Positions 11,801 to 24,602 of a stretch of DNA of 63,872 nt are shown one piece after another. The notes under the pieces were generated by a model, which worked only from the letters and a program-made list of their open reading frames with translations, was not told the DNA's origin and did not search any database. Position numbers and translations under genes: made by a program. The stretch comes from Choristocarpus tenellus KU-1152 (taxonomy: Eukaryota; Phaeophyceae), in NCBI GenBank assembly GCA_964200185.2, contig CAXNAD020000005.1, positions 1 to 63,872 on the forward strand, given 5' to 3'. Position 1 is the first letter of the stretch, and each line of letters opens with the position of its first letter.

Positions 11801-14800
11801 TGCTGGGGTAGATGGCAGGGAGTGGGGGTTGGATGTGGAGGAGGAAATGTGATGAGGTCACCATCCGTAACGTCGGAGGTGGTACAGTAAGCACTGGGGA
11901 GAGAGCTGCAACCCATGAATCTACAGGAGTTGGACGCGGTGAGAATGATGTTGTGTGTAGGTGTCTACGATGGTGGTGGGCTTAATATTAATAGCGAGGT
12001 TGTTTGACAGAACAGATTGTAATGCACATCGCAAATCAGCACAATGCACAATTAATCGTATTGGCAGGGATTTTTTTGTTGACATCTCCCGAGAGGCAGT
12101 ATGCAAAGAACCGGTAGTACGTAAGATGTGATTGGTAGATGACAAACCTTGGGAAGAAATGGATCTCAACAAAGTACTCCTCACCAAGACAATCATGCAC
12201 TGCACTGAGTTGCGCCTCTCTGTAAGGTTCATCATCTAGCGATCGCATCTTCTTCACCATCTGTCTCAATTTCAATCAGCAGCTGGATCTTCACCCACAA
12301 GCAGATGAACGATGGTCCTTTCCATAATTCCATCTCAGGTAAAATGGATCCAAAGAGCCTCATACCCTTCAGATGGGCCATAGTAATTCTTCACTGTCTG
12401 CCTTGCCAAACCACTTAACACTTATCAACAAGCCTCCCTTAAGGTGATGAAGGATCAATTTTTTCGCCTTACACATAATCTACATTATGTTCAACGCACT
12501 TAAGGAATTAACCAATGCACTTATATAGAAGAGTCGGGAAGCATCAAATTCTTTAACACTTGCAGATACAATTGACTGACAACACTCAAAACTCTTCCCT
12601 CAAGTCTGATGACAACCACCCTCTTGCCCTCTTACTGTCTTCTGCTCACTCCCTCTCCCCAACATCAACACCCTTTCAGATAATACCAACTCCCACGACG
12701 AGATCACTCATTTACGCCTCTACAGATCGATGACTGACCTGAGTGAGTCTGACCAACCATAGAAGAAGGTCAGGGATGCCCTCTCCAGTAATAGCCGATG
12801 TGGGTACCATTGACACAGTGTGGAGAGGGTCGTCGTTCTCCCAGTATAGCTCAGTGTTGAGTCCCTTCTCCATCACCTCTATCCACACATTACAGTTACA
12901 GCATTGAAGAGCAACATGGGTTGAAAATTAATCTAACCAAGAGTACATTGCTCTTCATTTACACAAAAAAATCATATTTTCCACTTGAGGCCTATCATAA
13001 AAAAAATACTAGATCCAAATTAATGCCCACCCAGGTGTTGAAAACCACATTTATCGATGCTAATAATAATGCAAATGGAAGGTATGATGCCAGGAAGGAG
13101 ACACCTGTACGAATGCGTGACGCACGGTCCTCAAACTCAGCCATTGTGTTGGGATCCTGCCTCTCAAGGGACTGCCGTGCAGGTGCATCATTGACACCCT
13201 TCCAGGCGTAACAGCGGTCCACCTGTCGACAGGCGTTATTCTGAGTGTTAAAAAATAAATTATACTCTACGCGTAACCGTCACTAGAAGAGCTAATTGTT
13301 AACAACTGAAACTGTAATTTTAGTTTAGTTTTTCATCTTTTGGGGGTTACCCACAGAGGAGAGGAGCGTATGGACGAAGATGTCCAAGGACTCGGGAAGG
13401 TAGAAAACACAGATGAGAAGCAACGGAGAATGGGGTACTCTCATTGGTCAAAATGATTTCCTTACTATACTCCTATTCATAGAGATTTGAACTTTTTACA
13501 CAGAGCCAACTCACTGGATGCAAAATATACCTGTTTTGTAATCGAAGGCCTAAGACACCAAACGGGAGAGTAAGTATAGAGGAGTTCTTTTAATTTCAAT
13601 TTCTATGGTCTCTTAACTCTGTTGACAAAACCTGTCATTCAATTAACCCTCTGCACACCTATCACTTAGAGTTAAATGAACGCCTTCCCATCAGTCTCTC
13701 TCAAAACTGGTTCATACTCTGGTATTTTGTTACCTTTCTGATCACATCATCATACACACCACAAACATGACACAGCATCTAACACGGCACCACATCTACA
13801 ATAAATACTCAAAAAATATATCTATACACTGGATCTGCATAGACTGTAGCAGGAATGCCTGAGCCCCTCTCTCCTGATTTGACATCACATCACAATGTAT
13901 TAAGTGTATCTGAGAGCTATGCCTGCCCACCTTGTTTAGTGCAATGACAAAGGGAGTACGCTTTGAACGAAGAAGGTTGAGGCTCTCAATAGTCTGAGGC
14001 TCTAACCCGTGCATCAGATCCACTACAAGGATGGCCATGTCACAGAGGGAGCTTCCACGTGACCTGAGGTTTGTGAAGGACTCGTGTCCTGGTGTGTCAA
14101 TGACAAGCATACCGGGCAGCTTAATCTGCACCCCCTCTGTCTTGTTCAGCTCTGCCACCTGTAACGGAATCCACCCACAAGGATCAATTCAACAATTAAA
14201 ACATAAGGGAAGGAATGATGGATAGGGCTATCGTTAGCTGTACATACGATAAATACACCCAAGTGGTAGTCAAAACGCACACACACTGGGATAGAAATTG
14301 AAAGGATATTGGACTACACATATAAATATAAATATAATTGAGATTAGAGTATGGGAGATGCTATATATAACTTGCAATAAATGAAGTGCCCTTCCTCCCC
14401 CCCACACCCCCCATGTTGAAACTGTCAACACACACAATATACACACACGATTTAGAAACTACAGGCACAACCCTAATCCTCCAATAAAAGTTCAGAACTA
14501 CAGTGGTGAGGTAAGAAGACTAAATGCTTTGGGGGCAGTACCCGAGTTTCTGATTTTCAAACAGCACCTAGTGGTGACTCTCTTGTACGGAACAACAAGC
14601 CAAGACTTATCATGCGTTTAACAAATTAACACAAAGGGGTTAATTAAGGCAGCATGTATTGACATTGCCAGTTGAGGGACATTCTGGTGTAAGACCAGGA
14701 AGAGCCAAAGTTTAATCTGCACATTCTCTAGTGCTTTTTGTCTGTATGTTGCATCGTAACACAAAATTTGATTCATTTTGAAGCAAGGGAGTGCCCCTTC

Positions 14801-17800
14801 CCCTCGAGAATCTAGACCTCACTATTGTGGGAGGTATTGAAAGTGATTTAATCATCTACCCCCTTGGCTACAGAGAAAAACAATCACTGTAGATGGTGAA
14901 ACAAAGGAATCAAGAAACAAAACAACAAGACTATTCATGCCACCACTCCTTGACTAATAAGCACTGACAATAACACAAAATGCCGTAAATGTGATAATAA
15001 CCCTAACCCTAACCCTAACCCTAACCCAAATGTGATAAAAACTATAATTCACTACCTCTCAATATAGGAAAAGTAAAATGATGACACATCAATTGAGTGT
15101 ACATAACACCGCAGTATTCAGAGTGGAAACATTCAAGAAAGTATCTTAGAAGACATATACTAGGGCATGCTAGATATCACCTTATCGCAGAGGGTCTCCT
15201 TTGCAAAGAAGGTAGCACCAATCTGCTGTGTGATTCCCCCTGCCTCTCCCTCCTGAACACTAGTTTGACGAATCTTATCCAAGAGCTTGGTCTTACCTGT
15301 CAAATACAAAGATGCCACAAAAAACTTCAGTATCACAGTGGAAAAATACACAGAACACTCTCAATCATGGGAAGACTAGTTCATAAATCAAGGATCAACT
15401 ACTAGTGCTTTTTTTTAAGTATATGGTACTATACACACTACAAAATAAAAACCATATCATACCACTGGAAAAGAATTTGTTACAAACAACACTCACACAA
15501 CTAATAAAAAAGTAGCATTGGTTCAAGATAATATTATTGCCCCAGAAAAAACCTAAAAGATTCTTGAAAAAAATTAAATCACCACTGGCAAAAAACAGCA
15601 AAGGTTAAAAGTTTAATGTACATAACCGACCCTAGTAATTCATTCCTTCTCCACACACCAAACAGTTCAAAGACTTTACGACATGATAGATACATAGAAC
15701 CTCACCAGACCTCTCTCTCTCATCCGCACACATTCCAGGTGGTGTCTACAAGAAGTGCAATCGCATAGAAAGTACTCTGCCAACAACCGCAGTATGCTTT
15801 AGTATTATACAGAGTATAACACAATCGACAACTACCCACCTAGGAACTTTACTCACTTCCAAACCTTGAACTTTTAACAGAGATATCGAAAATCATTATT
15901 TCAATATATTAAGACAGTTTAACGTAGGACTGCTGTTATAGCAACATCATTGCTAGTTCTAATACTACTTACGACATTGAGTCCTTAATAGAATATCATA
16001 ATTGAAAAACTTAGATGCCAGCACAACCAGCTGGAAGCAACTGCAGCAAATGGCACTCCATACTCACAACTCAGAAGGTCAGGGCCAGCCCACACATGTG
16101 TGGAGGGAAAAGAACATTCAAATTCCATCATGTCACTGCACCAAACAAGTCAGTGACAATAAAACAACAAAGACAATAAAAATAACAGTAACAAAGATCA
16201 CAATGGAAGAATCAATAGATCAATATAAGCATAAAAAACAAAACACACACACACACCAATCACTGTTAATAGACCAAGTCACACTCATACCAGTGTCAAC
16301 ATGTCCCATGATGCACACAATGGGAGACCTCAGGTTGTCACCCGAGCGCTCATTGCGGGCTGCCTCCTCTCTCTCCAGACGTTTCCTCCGTGCATCTTCC
16401 TATCATAGAGGGACGGAACAGTTCATCGCAAGTATCATAATGCAAGGACCATGGCACACACTATCAAGCACATAAATGAACTTCAAAGAATGGATAAATT
16501 AATTGCACAGTACTGTTCAATATTAGTACTCTTGAAATGTTTTAAGAAACATTACTGTTGGATGCAAGTGGTACCTTGAGCATCTCTGCTGCCAAAATCT
16601 CTCGCTGCCGCTCTGCTTCTTCTCTTCGCCGCCTGAGGTTAGGGTTAGGGTTAAAGTTAGAGTTACGGATTGTGTTGTACATGTCAGGGTTGTGACTTGC
16701 AATGTAACACATTTTCAGGTTAGGGTGGTCCAATACCTCTGTCAGGAAGATATACTTCAATAGTACTCCGTATTGTATTTTAATACTACATATTATGTGT
16801 CAAGTTATGGACGCTCCTATCTCATATACCCACAAAGTGCACTAATCTTGTCAGATAACTCTTCCTCACCGGCAGCCTGTCCACATCACCCATCTCACAA
16901 AGAGAACTCAAAGCTAGATCACAGACAATCAACCCTCTCTAACACGCCATATACACACTACAAAACAAAGAGGTAACATTGCCCCACCTCTATGCTTATC
17001 ATAATATTTCATAGTATTATCAAAAAAATAAATTATAATGCCATGCCAATTGGCAAATGCCATCAAAATATAAATAGTCAAACACTCCGTAACTTGTCTT
17101 GAATGAAAAGACTACCTCCATCACCCAACCCCAACCTACCTATCCCGAACCCCATCAAATGTATCCCCTTCCCCAACTGGGTATCTGCAACCACTTCAAG
17201 TGTGTCTAGGCTACACTGTAGAATTATCATGTCTCAAAGCTCTAACCGCTACATAACGTCACACAATATCATTCAAAACATGCAAGAGAAGTAAAATAAA
17301 AAGTCACTACTGTACCCTAACTTTAATAATAGTAATAATAACATTGGAAACTAGGCACACGCACCACTCTGCTCAGGAAACCTTTCATTCCACACCTACA
17401 ACAACATAGCAAATGCAAATTATGCCCAGAGCACACAACAATCGCAGAGAGTGCTGAGCTCTCCAGTCTCCTACATTTCCTCCATGCAGAGGACCTCACT
17501 GTTTCACATCACAGATCATCCTCCTTGTCTCTTGGGAGCTGGAAAGATCTACTCAACACTCAGTAACTAACACAATAATAGTAACAATCAACCAACACAA
17601 TGTATGATCTGTTCCACCTTCTCTTGATTCTAACAACATTAAGATCATATCAACACTGGAACAAAGTTAAAATCAAGATTGAATGTGATGTTTTTTCTCA
17701 TACTTTCTGAGTGTACCCTCAGTGTAGACTTGTCATGGTCTGAAATATCTTCCTCACTTGAAAGGCTTGACGGCCATCAGAAAAGGAATTCGTTGATACC

Positions 17801-20800
17801 TCACAGGGCAGGAAGGCAATAAAATACAACTGTAACCACAACCATCATCCCCAGGCCTCTCCAGTGTACCCTCAGTGTAGACTTGTCATGGTCTGAAATA
17901 TCTTCCTCACTTGAAAGGCTTGACGGCCATCAGAAAAGGAATTCATTGATACATCACTGGGCAGGAAGATAACGCAAGCAAGTTAAACCCCAACCTTTAA
18001 CGCCAGTCCTAAAACTACTAATACTACCATCGATACAAACCAAACTAATTCCTACTACAACAATCCTAACCACTCCCTACCACCCTACCAACAAAACATC
18101 ACGAGCATATTTGTGCATCTACTAACAATTACTATCCCTGCAACCAACGGGCAAAAACTACGGGACTATTCTAAGATAACTATAAACAAATGTATGATGT
18201 ATGGACAGCTGAAAGTGCATACTTGAAGTAACACTTCCAACTCCATACTTCTGGAAAAAAAGTACATTATCTTTTAATGGTTATTTGACCAGTACTGTAC
18301 AGACACACTACCATACACAATAATATGAACATACTTTCTAAGGCACATGCACTACTTGTGCCACTTGTAGGTGTAACTAACACACTTCACAACCAATAAG
18401 CTGTGTTGTTAGCAGTATGTTTGAAGACCTCTCACCTTTCCTCTTCCTCCTTACGAATTGCCTCGACCTTCATCTGCTTTATGCCCTGTTTTCGGAGTCG
18501 CTCCTTCTCTTCCCTCTCATCCTTCAGGATTAGATCTTCCTCATCTTCAAAGTTGTTCCCCTTGACCTGGATATTTTCAAGCAATTCCTGCCAACGCACA
18601 GAACCCAACGTGCATGAGATCAAGAGAACCAAAACGCCTCTAAACTCTACAATCTTAACATAAACAGTACGGAGGCCACAATATTCCATCAATAGAAGCA
18701 TACTGCACAAAAGACAGAATGAATCCAGATTGCAGTAAAAGAGCTACTTCACAGCACTCTACAAAGCGTATATTCATCTGAACAAGACCAGATTCAACGA
18801 ACTAAAACTAGGGGGTACGGAGAATGTAACTTTTTTTTTTTTTTTTTTCCAATAGAAAACTCATCTCCAAGACACGGCATTGTACTATCCATGAGACTCA
18901 CTACCTCACCGTGGGGAATATTATTTCTTCCAGAATAATTTTGAGCGTGCATCTCTTCACTAGGATAGATTATCACCTTTCATAACCATAACCCTATCCC
19001 AAATAAAAGCAAAGTATTACTGTTAGTTACAACATCACCAATTTCCTTACCGACACATCAGCTGTGTCCCAGTCATCCGCAGCATCCTCCCAGTCATCCA
19101 CGGCCCCAGCTGTCTCCACTGTTTCCTCTGTAGCAACCCCTTCATTATTCCCGCCCTCTTCCTTTAAACCTTCTTCACCAATTGGAAGCCCCCTTTCATC
19201 TCCTTCCTCACATGCAGCACCCTTTTCCACCTCTGGCTCTGGAGTAGTCTCCTCCTTCGCTGTGGGGGGTGGGGGAGGGGGGGCGTCGCTCTTGGCCTTA
19301 TTCGGCTTACGCTTCCCATAAACTGGCCTCTTTTTTGTGCCATCTTCCTTGGGCTCCCCAGGGGCTTCTCCTGGGACTGACACAAGTGGGTCATGTTTTG
19401 GGACTAGGGTTAGTTCTCAATCAGATATGTTTGGGTTATCATTCGAACTGTAAGGCATGGCAGTTACTTGGATGTGCAACACACAAAAACGTATGTTGTG
19501 GGATTAGGGCTATCTTCAGTGAAGCTAGGGTTAGCCCTGAACCTCTCCATCTTAGATCTGATCTTCGAGGGAGATCTGTTTTGATCTTCCTCAGTATTCA
19601 GGGCTTTCAAAGCTTTCTGCTTTTTACGCCCCACTCCCATGCCTGAAATACAGCCAATCCCTCTTAGGAGGCTGTGACTGAAGAAGAGAGACAGCATGTT
19701 CATCCACAAAAGTGTGGAACCACCCTTCAGAGCACCAGAAGAAAATCTACCAAAAAGGCTGTTGCAGCAGACCCAAACACTCTACGAATCCCTCTAAAGT
19801 AACATAGCTCACTGATAAGGGAATTTAGGGACAGTAGCGTTCAGCAGATACACTATATTAATGAGAACATGCTGGTAGTACTAGTATGTTGGTTGATTAA
19901 AACATGAAACTCTAGTAAGGACAGAGGATAGCTTCAAGACAACACTGGACTGACGGCAGATGAGCATGGTTAGTATCTTGACACCACGGCAAGTACACCT
20001 CTACATAGAGTTAGGGATTGTATGTGCATATACACTTGCAAAAAACAGAATATATAATCATATGGTCAAGTTTATTTTAAAAAAATCTTTCAATGGCACT
20101 GGTAACAGACAGTAATACCCCCATCATCTGTGCTGCGAGCACTCTTCCAAACCAACCTGACGAGCACAGAACAGGTTTAGGGGTGCAATCAAAGTTACAC
20201 CCAGCAGGTAATCATCAATCATAATTATTTCACCTAACAATCCAGCAGCAATCATCGCTTCCCTTTTTAGCTTAGCTTTAGCCTCCTGCTCTTTCATCTT
20301 CTTTGTCTTGTAGGTACCCTCCTTCTTCTTCTTCTCCAGCTTAAAAAAAAAACAAAATGCAGTTACATTTCAGTTACAACAAGGTTATACAAAATGACCT
20401 ACAAGAACAACAATCAGACTTCAGCCGTCTTAAACGGACTAAATGGACTCTCTGATGTGTAGTAAGCCTTTGGCGGCAGTTACATTTCGGTTTCAACACA
20501 ACAGTTTACATATGAGGTCGTACAACAGATGGCTGGATCGTGATAATGTTGGGTATTGATGGCAGTTACTTTGTTGAAAATCCTTCATCACACAACGCTA
20601 ATTTTTCTACATTACACATTACCAGTGGTCTGCCTTGCATACTAGTAATATTGGGACACAATATATCACTATGTATTAATCAATTGCCGAATGCACGAAA
20701 TCATAACAAAAAGGACTCATCTGCACAAATAGACCATACTAGCAATTACAACATGAAGTGCACACAAACCAAGACATCAACACCTATACCACATCACCCA

Positions 20801-23800
20801 CGCCAAGGGGATCTACACTCAGTATCCACGAGAGTCAAGGCAACAACCACTTCAATGTGCTCGAACTACGCCAGAAGATACACAACTACCCTCAATTGTC
20901 CATATCTATTATTGCTCACCTTCTCCTTGGCCTTGGCTTTCTTTTTGGCTTTCTCTTCCTCCACCCTCTTCCGCTCTTCCTCCTCCTTGGCTTCTATCTC
21001 TGCCAACCGACGGGCCTCCTCCTCCTGACAGTTACAATAAAACAAAAACAAAAAACCACCGCAACCACCCCACCCCAAAAAACATTTTATCAGTACAACA
21101 TCCATCCTCTACGCCATACCTCACACCTATACAAGACAAGTCACTCCCTCTCCCACCTCCCTCCCAAGACACATAGTTCAACCGCACAAACCTCAATGCC
21201 TTCCAATACCCCTCCCCCCACCCAAACTCTATCTTAAAACACCAGTCCAAAACAACTCCTAACCTTGATTCGATCCACTACAAAAATAGAATTAATCAAC
21301 ACATGCTCTAACCCTACCCCTTCACATCAATTACAATCTCAATATCAACAAGCGTGATTCTGCAAACCTCTAGGCGTTTGATTCTCTCCTCCTCCTCCCG
21401 CTGCTTGGCCACCCTCTCAGCAATGAGCTTTCCCTTCGCAGTCTGTGTTTTCACTTTTTCCTTCTCCTCTTCCTTCTTCTCACCACCTCCCCCCTTGCAC
21501 ATCATGCCACACGTTAATAATGATTGTACAATCGATACACCATCACCATGATTGTTAACTGCATCATCACTCACAAAAAAAAATCAAACGAAGAAAAACC
21601 TTTAACAAAAAAAATTAATGCTTGTTCTTAGTAAGCAATGTCCTAAGCAACATCATGGAATCAAGTACCCTAACCCTAAGCAACAACAAAGCAAGACAGT
21701 ACAAAACAGAAAAGGGGAGTATTCATGATAATTTAAGACCATGAATGGTATATATTAAAGCATAAAACAGGTCAACTCATCATGAAATATCATTGAAATC
21801 ATTATCAACATCTTCAACATTCAGTCCCCTCAAAGACCACTTTTTCCTTCTTCTCTGTTCTTGATGTTGTGATTAACACACATGTTGCCTCCCACTGATG
21901 GACAAGTCTCACACAAGACAACTTAAGGCAGGTATCACAATTAATTGAGAGGATATTCGTCCACATTTCAGCATGCAGTACCCATGCCAGGGGGAGAAGT
22001 GCACACAAACATTGGAAGGACAGCCCTAATGTCACGTTTCCCCCCTTCTCACTCCAACTCAAATCTACAGTTATATATCTTAAATCACACTGTACTGTGG
22101 TATGCTTACATCCTTCAAAACCCTGATACAATTCGTCCAATCTTGCATCCTTTTCACCTTGCACACCAAACCCTAACCCCAACAAACACTCCTTGCTACT
22201 GCTATGTTGAAGCAATATTTATCCTTTCATTCACGCAATAAGGTTTGATAATGTCCTGCCAGTACTTCAATATTTTGTATTGAGGAGCCAAATCTGGAAC
22301 AAATCTATAAACCAAACTGCAAACCCCGCAACAGATTCACTTGAAGCACCTTTCACTTCAACACAATTTGCACGGTCCTGTTTCAAGTTGTACCACATGT
22401 ACCTCCCATCCAACTTGCATTGCACTGCACTCAACAAACAGTCAATTCTCTGCCAAATACCTAAGAAAGCAAAAAAGTCTAATGATGTAAACCAGAATCA
22501 TCACCTTCTTCTTTTTCTTCTTTTTCTTGTTCTTGGTATCTTCCCCCCCTCCTCCCACCCCCCCACCGCCCATCTGAGCAAGGAAGGCTGCAGCAGCAGC
22601 CTCAGGGTTCTCCATGGGAGCAGGGGAAGCTTCTCCTGCTGGCTCCATCTATTCACCAACCCCCAAGGAAAACAGAGGAGCAAAGATCCTGAACTGTCAA
22701 GTGTAGGACATAACAACTGCACACTTAATCTGATAGTGCCCAGGTATCACGACACAGAAATAGTTTGTGAATAATGTATGCAAACAGCCAATGGGCATAG
22801 CATTAGCCCTGGGAGTGTCCAGTCTCTAAAACTAGTCACCTTTCAATGACAGTTGAAGGATCCCTTGGTTCAGCAGCATTCCTTCGAAAATATCACATAA
22901 AAAAGGAACACTTAGGGTTCAACCACCAGCACTGGATGAACATAAGGAATAATCAAGCTGATTATTGACTCCTATGATAAATCTCTGCGGATGTGGGAAT
23001 TATGCATCGAAGACTCTTCAACACCTCACCTCCTTGTTGCCAGTACTTGTCTCCACACCAAACTCAGCCATCAGTGCATCAAGGTCTTCCTCCCCTGCCC
23101 CAGCCTTACCGGCCTTGGCCTTGGCTTTTCCTTTTCCCTGCGAGTAAGATGTCTATCGAATTATATTCTGGAAGTTGAAGTACTCTTGCTCGTTTTGGGA
23201 AGGCTTCAGAATCAGAATCACATAGTCAACACCTTGGCATCTTTTCGACAACAGATGCTGCCCTTTCCCCATCTTCAGCTTCACACTAGATTACCATCAT
23301 TATGTAAATGTCAAAGAGGAGCAAACATATGTCAGCGGATAAAAGCTTGGCATCTACGACTAATCTGAGGTGCAGTGTCGATGGTATCTGATTTTCATTA
23401 CATCATTTAGGGTCTTCCATATTTTGTAGAATCACTATTAACCTCCACGCATCTAAACAAGCGCAGCGAATAAATGGCGCTTGCGCCCTTAATCTCCCAA
23501 AGGATATCGCAATTCGGGGAGGAAAACGGAGATGGAAAATACCTTGGTTGCAGGAGCAGGGGCTTTCACTGGTGCAATCTCTACGTCAGATCCCGTGTCA
23601 CTCTCTGAATCATCTGCCATGCCTGCAAATGCTGACACCTGGACCATCAATGCGGATATTGAATTCACCGTGTGAGGTAGAGCAAACTTTAAGAGGGTGT
23701 AGCATTGAGACTGCCACAAAGAGGGTTGCTGAGTTGAGGAGATGAGGATCGTGTTCAGTATTGCAGACCAAATTCATAGAAGACAGAATGTAAGAATTGA

Positions 23801-24053
23801 GACAACTAAGCATGAAATCAAAAGAAAAGACTTCACGACGAATCTGCTAGGACGAGGGCACATCGACCATATGAGGCCAAGGGTGGGAAAGACAGGGTCA
23901 GGTCGAACGAGAGAAATTCAACTAGCACTCTCGAACCAAACCAGGCAGCCCAAAATGACTCGACGTATTCATTTCGAACAATCACACTATGTAATCAACC
24001 ACCTTCTGCGTGCGAGGTGCTTGTTCTGTATCCGAGTCGCTGCCACTTTCCAT
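2383..24053 (-). CDS. EIF5B: Eukaryotic translation initiation factor 5B (23 exons)
   Basis: GTPase that joins the 60S subunit to the initiation complex in the cytoplasm. Exons in transcript order: 24003-24053, 23543-23638, 23030-23137, 22505-22648, 21368-21493, 20920-21024, 20234-20339, 19051-19376, 18436-18587, 16575-16632, 16291-16399, 15181-15296, 13931-14158, 13105-13222, 12739-12878, 9852-9979, 8695-8782, 7940-8083, 7254-7454, 6016-6222, 4348-4491, 3448-3624, 2383-2442. They give 1043 residues, slightly short of the human protein (about 1220). Seen: acidic start, Lys-rich run, long charged region (residues ~130-420), P-loop GHVDTGKT (456-463), switch [16 protein letters not shown] (520-524) and NKVD (574-577) in place of the usual NKID. 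The beta-barrel domains follow, and the C-terminal helix ends LKKVFNIP. Every junction preserves frame. The first exon is less certain: a start at 23620 would drop 23 residues. Introns make up about 86% of the gene and host repeats. Confidence 0.95.
5743..5955. repeat. CT/C homopolymer tracts around an assembly gap
   Basis: A (TC)n run passes into a long C tract (to about 5802). Ten N follow at 5842-5851, then a second C tract ends about 5942. Sequence before each tract is similar (TTAAACCTTGAAATGGG against TTAAACCCCTAGAATGG). The pair is therefore probably one locus written twice because the C tract could not be read through. It lies within an eIF5B intron (4492-6015). Confidence 0.75.
9379..9393. 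repeat. Interstitial telomere-like CCCTAA tract
   Basis: Two and a half CCCTAA units directly after a CA dinucleotide run, inside the eIF5B intron 8783-9851. Confidence 0.7.
10291..10312. repeat. Interstitial telomere-like CCCTAA tract
   Basis: 22 bp of uninterrupted AACCCT repeats in the large eIF5B intron 9980-12738. No other telomeric or subtelomeric feature is nearby. Confidence 0.8.
10908..11066 (+). pseudogene. Exon-like open frame inside an eIF5B intron, unrecognised
   Basis: A 52-codon frame, antisense to eIF5B, begins after TATTAG (a possible splice acceptor that also supplies an in-frame stop) and ends with TAG. Its composition looks coding rather than intronic: [18 protein letters not shown], then a charged amphipathic stretch ending ERVAKA. 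It has no ATG and I could not find a joining upstream exon. I do not recognise the family. It could be the last exon of a nested gene, a gene fragment carried in by a transposon, or chance. Confidence 0.3.
11230..11910. other. GC-rich island in an AT-rich eIF5B intron; tRNA-like patch at 11240-11335 (minus)
   Basis: The stretch is visibly richer in G+C than the rest of intron 9980-12738 and carries overlapping open frames on both strands, none of a known family. On the minus strand, around 11265-11275, there is a stem GGG, seven-base loop ATTGAAT, stem CCC, like a tRNA T-arm. It follows AGCAATCGCACTGC and is itself followed by a T run (TTTT). This is compatible with a decayed tRNA-derived SINE, but the A box is poor. 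Confidence 0.25.
15000..15028. repeat. Longest interstitial telomere-like tract
   Basis: 29 bp of AACCCT repeats, just under five units, in the eIF5B intron 14159-15180. The words AATGTGATAA occur on both sides of the tract, at about 14989-14998 (as AATGTGATAATA) and 15029-15038. That layout is consistent with insertion of the repeat between duplicated target bases. Confidence 0.8.
16637..16653. repeat. Telomere-like tract at a splice acceptor of eIF5B
   Basis: GGTTAGGGTTAGGGTTA begins only 4 bases from the exon 16575-16632. Read on the transcript strand it supplies TAACCCTAACCCTAACC followed by TCAG, so the repeat provides both pyrimidines and CTAAC words resembling branch sites for this 3' splice site. 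Confidence 0.7.
17711..17969. repeat. About 105-bp direct repeat, two copies, in eIF5B intron
   Basis: Copy 1 spans about 17711-17815 and copy 2 about 17864-17969, beginning GTGTACCCTCAGTGTAGAC and ending GGGCAGGAAG. They differ at only a few bases (for example TTCGTTGATACCTCAC against TTCATTGATACATCAC). The offset is 153 bp. No coding sense. A recent local duplication within the intron 16633-18435. Confidence 0.85.
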
Positions 24054-24602
24054 GATAACTCTCTAGTAGTAAATGATGTCAATGTTAGTGTCCTATTGAC
24101 TCGGCTTTCTGCCGTCGATGTACTATCCAAGTCTGATACGAGAACACTCCCCCACTCCACCATACGAGTCGCATGCAGTGATATCGAAGGTAACTTCAAT
24201 CTTTACCAGAATGTGTTGCTGGAGAGAGGTAAACAATGACCTCTCACCTTGACAGCCCCAAATCAACAATAATGTCACATTCATGAAAAAAAACAAGAAA
24301 TTCGTACCAAAACGCCATAATATGTGATCGAGACCATGTGGAGTGTGCCTCCCCCATTCTGTACCCCTCTACCTAGACCAAGGGAAACAGTCCTTATTTT
24401 TTCGGGCTATCTCTTTCTGTGCTTGTGTTCTCTTTATACGAGACTAAGGGCAGAGGCTTTTCCTTACAGTGATTGCCCATTTCTATTTCGTTTGTCTTTA
24501 ATAGCAAGAAAGGTATAATTTCAAATTTTGACGATAAAGGATCGATCGAGCTTTGAGACTCGTCCTAGAAACGTGGGTTGACTCTGCTCTGCGAAGGTGA
24601 CG
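24054..24602. promoter_or_regulatory. Divergent promoter region between eIF5B and NSE2 genes
   Basis: 549 bp separate the two start codons, which point away from each other, so both promoters and 5' leaders must lie here. No clear TATA box and no further coding exon was seen. If eIF5B starts at 23620 instead, the region grows to 982 bp. Confidence 0.6.

Noticed and set aside
19464-19709. Minus-strand frame [21 protein letters not shown], tempting as an eIF5B exon
   Set aside because: No donor of the right phase exists before its stop, and splicing 20234 directly to 19376 gives a clean in-frame protein (AAGLLVPGEAP) like other eIF5B proteins.
20540-21237. Plus-strand frames of 160 codons over eIF5B
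   Set aside because: They overlie an eIF5B exon and introns on the other strand; the Leu/Phe/Ser-rich content is the antisense of Lys/Glu codons.
21814-21880. Lys/Glu-rich [11 protein letters not shown] on the minus strand as an eIF5B exon
   Set aside because: It resembles the charged region, but no suitable donor follows and the flanking exons (22505 and 21493) join in phase without it.
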